A DNA stretch of 8,688 bases from Verrucomicrobiales bacterium (GTDB taxonomy: Bacteria; Verrucomicrobiota; Verrucomicrobiia; Verrucomicrobiales; DEV007), in contig QIKC01000057.1 of the NCBI GenBank assembly GCA_003232855.1, positions 1-8,688 of the forward strand, read 5' to 3'. A program made the translations under genes and the position numbers. Of the stretch, positions 5,618 through 8,688 are shown piece by piece. How positions within the stretch are numbered: position 1 is the first letter of the stretch; each line of letters begins with the position of its first letter. The notes below the pieces were generated by a model. The model saw only the letters and a program-made list of their open reading frames with translations. It had not been told where the DNA came from and did no database searches.

Positions 5618-5812
5618 ATGATGACCTTCCTCGCAGATCCCGAAATTAAGATTCGGGTGGAGAAAGCGGCTCTCGAACTCGGGATCAGCGAGGCCAAAAT
5701 ATGGCGCCACATCGCCAAAAAAAGTATCGACAATCTGTTAGAGAATGGCTTGAATCTTCGCGAATGCGCGAAAGGAGGGGCGCCGCCGCCCGTCAGAACC
5801 GAACGCAAATAA
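5618..5812 (+). CDS. Small ribbon-helix-helix-like protein upstream of the protease
   Basis: The predicted 64-residue protein has the core MMTFLADPEIKIRVEKAALE (1-20), LGIS, then helix EAKIWRHIAKKSIDNLLENG, which resembles an RHH or short helix-turn-helix DNA-binding unit. The ATG at 5618 is preferred: AGGAAGG lies ten bases upstream, and it leaves a leader after the candidate promoter. ATG 5576 in the same frame would add 14 residues (MTPLVTSREEGEEP) and has no ribosome site. Its stop is six bases before the ATG of the secreted subtilase, so the two are probably co-transcribed. Its product matches the divergent minus-strand protein in layout (F..DPE...S...R...NG), with 8 identities over 42 gapless positions. 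Function is inferred, not established. Confidence 0.58.
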   Translation: MMTFLADPEIKIRVEKAALELGISEAKIWRHIAKKSIDNLLENGLNLRECAKGGAPPPVRTERK

Positions 5813-5818
5813 CCCATT

Positions 5819-8365
5819 ATGAAAAAATCAGGCTCAAATCACAGAACAGGAACACTCGCCATCTGGGCATGTGTCACGGTATTCGTTCTCGCCGGAGGCG
5901 CCCCTTCAGGCATCGCAGCACCATCCACAGGCAGAACCACCAAGATGGTCGACGCCGACAGCGATGGCTGGGATGATGCGTGGGCAACGAAATATCCGGG
6001 CGTCGATGCCTCCGAGCCGATGGCGGATCTGAACGGCGACGGGATGCCGGCTTATCTCGAAATGGCGCTCGGTCTCGATCCTTTCGCCAAAAACCCAGCT
6101 CCGGGAACCAAACTCGACGCGCGCGCGAAGCGGCTTCGCGCCAAAATCAAAGGGATGGAGCGGGCACGAGCCCGACACGCCCCCTGGCTCAACCGAGGTC
6201 TGCGCGACGACAGTGGAAAACCCACCACCCGCGCGCAGCGTAGAGCCGCCCGCCAGATAGCTCTGGATGACAAACTCGATGAGCAACGGATCAAAGTTGC
6301 CGCCCGGCAGCAGCGGGTCGACGACTTCATGCGGGATTACGGCGACAAGCTTCCAGAGCCTCTCCGCAACCGCCGCCCCGCGGATGTCGTCGATGGTCGC
6401 CCGGAATGGAACAGTGCGCTCAATGTCAGGCAGGCAGACGAGAATTTTGTGTTGAGGCATCTCTGGCCGGGGGGAATCATTGGGGAAACTGCCTTCCCCT
6501 ATAACTGGGATCTCACGGGATCCGGAAGGGTGCTCGCCATGTGGGACACCGGCTCGGTGGACGCCAGCCACGAACAGTTCGACCCCGACGGCGCAGGGGG
6601 CGCCCCGAGCCGAGTGCAGAATCTGGATCCCGGAGTTGCAATCAATGATCATGCCACCGCTGTGGCAGCGATACTCGTCGGCGCAGGGGATCCCAGCATC
6701 CTCGAACCAGGGAACATAAATTCTCCTCCCGGTAGCATCCCTTTCCCAGAACAAGGCCGCGGCATCAGCTACGGCTCGACACTGCTCGCTTATGATAATG
6801 ATGAAGATCTGTTTGATATGCTCCTATTATTGTCTAATCCTACAGTCGATCTACGCCTCTCAAATCACTCGTATGGAACGATCTGCGGGTGGCAGCGTCC
6901 ACAAGGATCATTCGACTGGTTTTGGTACGGCCATCTGATCCACCGGCTCGAGGGTACCAGGGAGGATTACAAGCTTGGTGCCTACCGCTCAGAAAGCGTC
7001 GATATCGACGATCTGGTTCACACCGCCCAAACCTACCTGCCGGTCTGGGCGTCTGGAAACGACAGTGCAAATCTCTCTGGGCAAGCCCCAGAACCGGACG
7101 ATCATGGACCTAGAAATTTCTCGCAAATATCACACACGGTATTCCCTCTGGGCTTTCCAGCTGGCACCCTCCTCACTTCTGCTGAGGTATCCGCTAATTC
7201 CCTCGAACGCGACGACGATGGTCGAGACATCGGGAACCCCCGCGACGAATTCGACACCATCCTGCCTCAGGCGTGTAGCAAAAACGTTCTTACCGTCTCA
7301 TCGAGAAACGCCCGCGGGCCCACCGATGATGGGCGAATTAAACCTGATCTGCTCGCAGACGACGATGGCAGTTCAGCATATTTGGCGAATTCCTACGGTG
7401 AAATCACAGGTTCGAGCTTCGCAGCGCCAGTGGTGACCGGCGGTCTCAACCTGATCCTCGAACTTTGGGATCAGCGGCGGGGGATCACTGCTGACAGCCC
7501 GCTCGCATCTACCTTGAAAGCGATTGCCATCGCCGGGCCAGGCCGGAAGGTTGGGCCGACCTACGAAATCGGCTGGGGACGTTTCAACGCCTGGACCTCC
7601 GCGCAACTGCTCCATTTTGATACAGAACCCGAGGTTCTCCATTCCCACCAAATTATCAAAGAAACCGTGATGGAGGATGGCGACACCATCGAGTTTCATA
7701 TCCTGCGGGATAACACCAACGAAAATGGAGGTTTCCAACAGAATCCTCCGATCAACAACTCGGGCGCTCCTGATTTCGGCAACTCCATTGCAGTGACGCT
7801 CTGCTGGACAGATCCTGCAGGCAGCCAAGCCATCCTGGGAATGATCGATGATAACACTTCGAGGCTAGTCAATGATCTCGACATGACCATTGAAGGCCCA
7901 CTTCCTACGACCACCCTTCATGAACCATGGATTCTCGACCCAGAAAATCCGAGTCAAGCGGCGACAACTGGCGACAACGATCGCGACAATGTGGAGCAAG
8001 TCCTGATTCCTGGAGATGGCAGCTCCTTCGGGATCGACGGCCTCTACAAGGTGACGATTAAGCTCGATCCCGACCAGATGGCGCTGGTCGGCTCCCAACC
8101 CGTCTCGATCGTCATCGTCGGAGCACTGGCGGTCGATATCCCATTCAGAATTTTGGCTATCGACCCGACCGGGGTTGGTGGAGACTACACCATCCAGTGG
8201 GGAAGCAACGTCGGCGCCACCTACGGCATCGAACGCTCCAGCGACCTGATCACCTGGCAATCGACCAGCGTCGATATTGTGGCGATCAAGGAAATCACAA
8301 GCCATGTCGTGCAAGCAACCCCCGGTGCCAATCGCGAATTTTTCCGAGTAATCCAACTGGATTGA
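5819..8365 (+). CDS. Secreted subtilisin-like serine protease (S8 family, KP-43-like) with C-terminal Verrucomicrobiota-type module
   Basis: This 848-residue exported endopeptidase starts with a signal peptide (basic start, hydrophobic 12-27, likely cleavage after GIAA at 34). Next comes a D-rich calcium-loop module, DADSDGWDDAW to ADLNGDGMPAYLEMALGLDP (45-87), then a strongly charged, helix-prone segment (98-170). The S8 domain has the triad D243 (MWDTGS), H278 (DHATAVA, where most subtilases have HGTHVAG) and S533 (GSSFAAP), with oxyanion N414 (ASGN). A jelly-roll domain like that of Bacillus KP-43 follows: IAVTLCWTDPAG (657-668), RLVNDLDMTIEGP (682-694), DNVEQV (723-728). Residues 776-848 form a YTIQWGSNVGATYGIERSSD ... 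FFRVIQLD module. No PEP-CTERM or LPXTG anchor is visible, so release or surface retention by the last module is likely. No classic I9 inhibitor prodomain is recognisable. The start follows the RHH gene by six bases, without its own ribosome site. Confidence 0.92.
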   Translation: MKKSGSNHRTGTLAIWACVTVFVLAGGAPSGIAAPSTGRTTKMVDADSDGWDDAWATKYPGVDASEPMADLNGDGMPAYLEMALGLDPFAKNPAPGTKLDARAKRLRAKIKGMERARARHAPWLNRGLRDDSGKPTTRAQRRAARQIALDDKLDEQRIKVAARQQRVDDFMRDYGDKLPEPLRNRRPADVVDGRPEWNSALNVRQADENFVLRHLWPGGIIGETAFPYNWDLTGSGRVLAMWDTGSVDASHEQFDPDGAGGAPSRVQNLDPGVAINDHATAVAAILVGAGDPSILEPGNINSPPGSIPFPEQGRGISYGSTLLAYDNDEDLFDMLLLLSNPTVDLRLSNHSYGTICGWQRPQGSFDWFWYGHLIHRLEGTREDYKLGAYRSESVDIDDLVHTAQTYLPVWASGNDSANLSGQAPEPDDHGPRNFSQISHTVFPLGFPAGTLLTSAEVSANSLERDDDGRDIGNPRDEFDTILPQACSKNVLTVSSRNARGPTDDGRIKPDLLADDDGSSAYLANSYGEITGSSFAAPVVTGGLNLILELWDQRRGITADSPLASTLKAIAIAGPGRKVGPTYEIGWGRFNAWTSAQLLHFDTEPEVLHSHQIIKETVMEDGDTIEFHILRDNTNENGGFQQNPPINNSGAPDFGNSIAVTLCWTDPAGSQAILGMIDDNTSRLVNDLDMTIEGPLPTTTLHEPWILDPENPSQAATTGDNDRDNVEQVLIPGDGSSFGIDGLYKVTIKLDPDQMALVGSQPVSIVIVGALAVDIPFRILAIDPTGVGGDYTIQWGSNVGATYGIERSSDLITWQSTSVDIVAIKEITSHVVQATPGANREFFRVIQLD

Positions 8366-8466
8366 CTCCGCCGCCAGAGAGCACAATCCACAGCCTACAC
8401 TTCTGCGAGGAAGCGGCGCTTGCCACGCTACCGCCCGGTAACTGACCAAAATTTACCAAATGCCTC

Positions 8467-8498
8467 TTGACGTGAATGTATTTGCATTGTATTTACAT
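8467..8498 (+). promoter_or_regulatory. Candidate promoter with 11-bp tandem direct repeat
   Basis: TTGACG (8467-8472) is a good -35 box. Seventeen bases later TATTTA (8490-8495) is a poor -10. Overlapping it, TGTATTTGCAT (8477-8487) and TGTATTTACAT (8488-8498) are head-to-tail copies with one mismatch, one helical turn apart, ending two bases before the start codon. The second copy contains TGTA-TT-TACA, itself an inverted repeat. The arrangement looks like a regulator-binding site on the promoter of the next gene. The implied transcription start falls at or near the ATG, so the message could be leaderless. Confidence 0.45.
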
Positions 8499-8500
8499 GA

Positions 8501-8688
8501 ATGATGATCGGCAAACTACTCCAACCGAAAAGATTTCTGCTTTCCGCTTGCGCCTTCGCCGCGCAATTTCTGACATGCGGGACGTCGCTCGACGCAGCGA
8601 TCATCCATATATCGCCCACTGTGCCTTTCCTCGCGGCGGTCGATCAAATCACGCCTTTTGACCTGAATGACGATGGCGTGGTGGATTA
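8501..8688 (+). CDS. Exported protein, N-terminal part (runs off the window)
   Basis: The frame opens at ATG 8501 (or the adjacent ATG 8504) and continues to the end of the window, giving 62 residues. It has a textbook signal peptide: MMIGKLLQPKRFLLSACAFA, then a short region ending LDAA, with likely cleavage after A33. The mature start is IIHISPTVPFLAAVDQ, and a calcium-loop-like FDLNDDGVVD (53-62) follows. That start, a beta strand after the signal and then DLNxDGxxD, resembles exported PEP-CTERM-type proteins of Verrucomicrobiota. The rest is needed to tell. A cysteine (C26) occurs, but not in a good lipobox. An overlapping frame beginning at 8476 lacks these features and is taken as a shadow. 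It lies 135 bp downstream of the protease, behind its own candidate promoter. Confidence 0.75.
   Translation, partial: MMIGKLLQPKRFLLSACAFAAQFLTCGTSLDAAIIHISPTVPFLAAVDQITPFDLNDDGVVD

Noticed and set aside
8429..8440. TACCG-CC-CGGTA inverted repeat after the protease gene as a terminator
   Set aside because: A 2-base loop cannot form a stable hairpin and no T-run follows. It could be a protein site, but nothing supports that.
8476..8661. Small plus-strand frame starting MYLHCIYMNDD
   Set aside because: Basic and featureless, it overlaps the frame with a clear signal peptide and calcium-loop motif.
1..8688. CRISPR arrays, tRNA or rRNA genes
   Set aside because: No regularly spaced repeats of suitable length and no tRNA- or rRNA-like segments were seen on either strand by eye.

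Overview
This 8.7 kb window (roughly 55-60% G+C by eye) looks like chromosomal DNA of a Verrucomicrobiota-type bacterium. The main clues are a large secreted protease that ends in the 'tIqW.S..GatY.IerSsDLitW ... FfRV' module common in that phylum and carries a D-rich calcium-loop module of a type frequent there. Other clues are an IS91-type transposase remnant of the zinc-finger type common there, few Shine-Dalgarno sequences, and TTG starts. The phylum call is inference from protein style, not from a marker gene.

Left end (1-1192): a graveyard on the minus strand. Positions 88-306 hold a decayed 3' end of hypE (a [NiFe]-hydrogenase maturation gene), with two compensating single-base indels and no C-terminal PRIC motif. 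It abuts the C-terminal half of an IS91-family transposase (322-869), with palindromes at the boundary. Behind that lies an unidentified coding fragment (866-1101).

Middle (1193-5095): a plus-strand run of genes. A PlsC-type acyltransferase comes first, followed after a heptanucleotide-repeat leader by molybdenum-cofactor genes: a MOSC-domain protein, mobA (ATGA overlap), and fdhD. A complete vapBC toxin-antitoxin module sits between mobA and fdhD. vapB-vapC and vapC-fdhD both overlap through TTGA, so the toxin is translationally tied to a formate dehydrogenase maturation factor. MobA makes bis-MGD, FdhD sulfurates it for formate dehydrogenase, and the MOSC protein probably handles cofactor or sulfur. 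With the hypE relic on the flank, the region may be what remains of a larger formate/hydrogen metabolism locus.

Right part (5239-8688): two divergent small genes (minus 5239-5502, plus 5618-5812) encode ribbon-helix-helix-like proteins that align without gaps, separated by a 73-bp region with interlocking inverted half-sites. Six bases after the plus-strand one begins an 848-residue secreted KP-43-like subtilase. The window ends in the N-terminus of another exported protein with a calcium-loop motif (8501 onward), directly behind an 11-bp tandem repeat at its probable promoter.

The best candidates for something new are the divergent RHH pair linked to a secreted protease, the vapBC module embedded in the cofactor operon, and the hypE relic.
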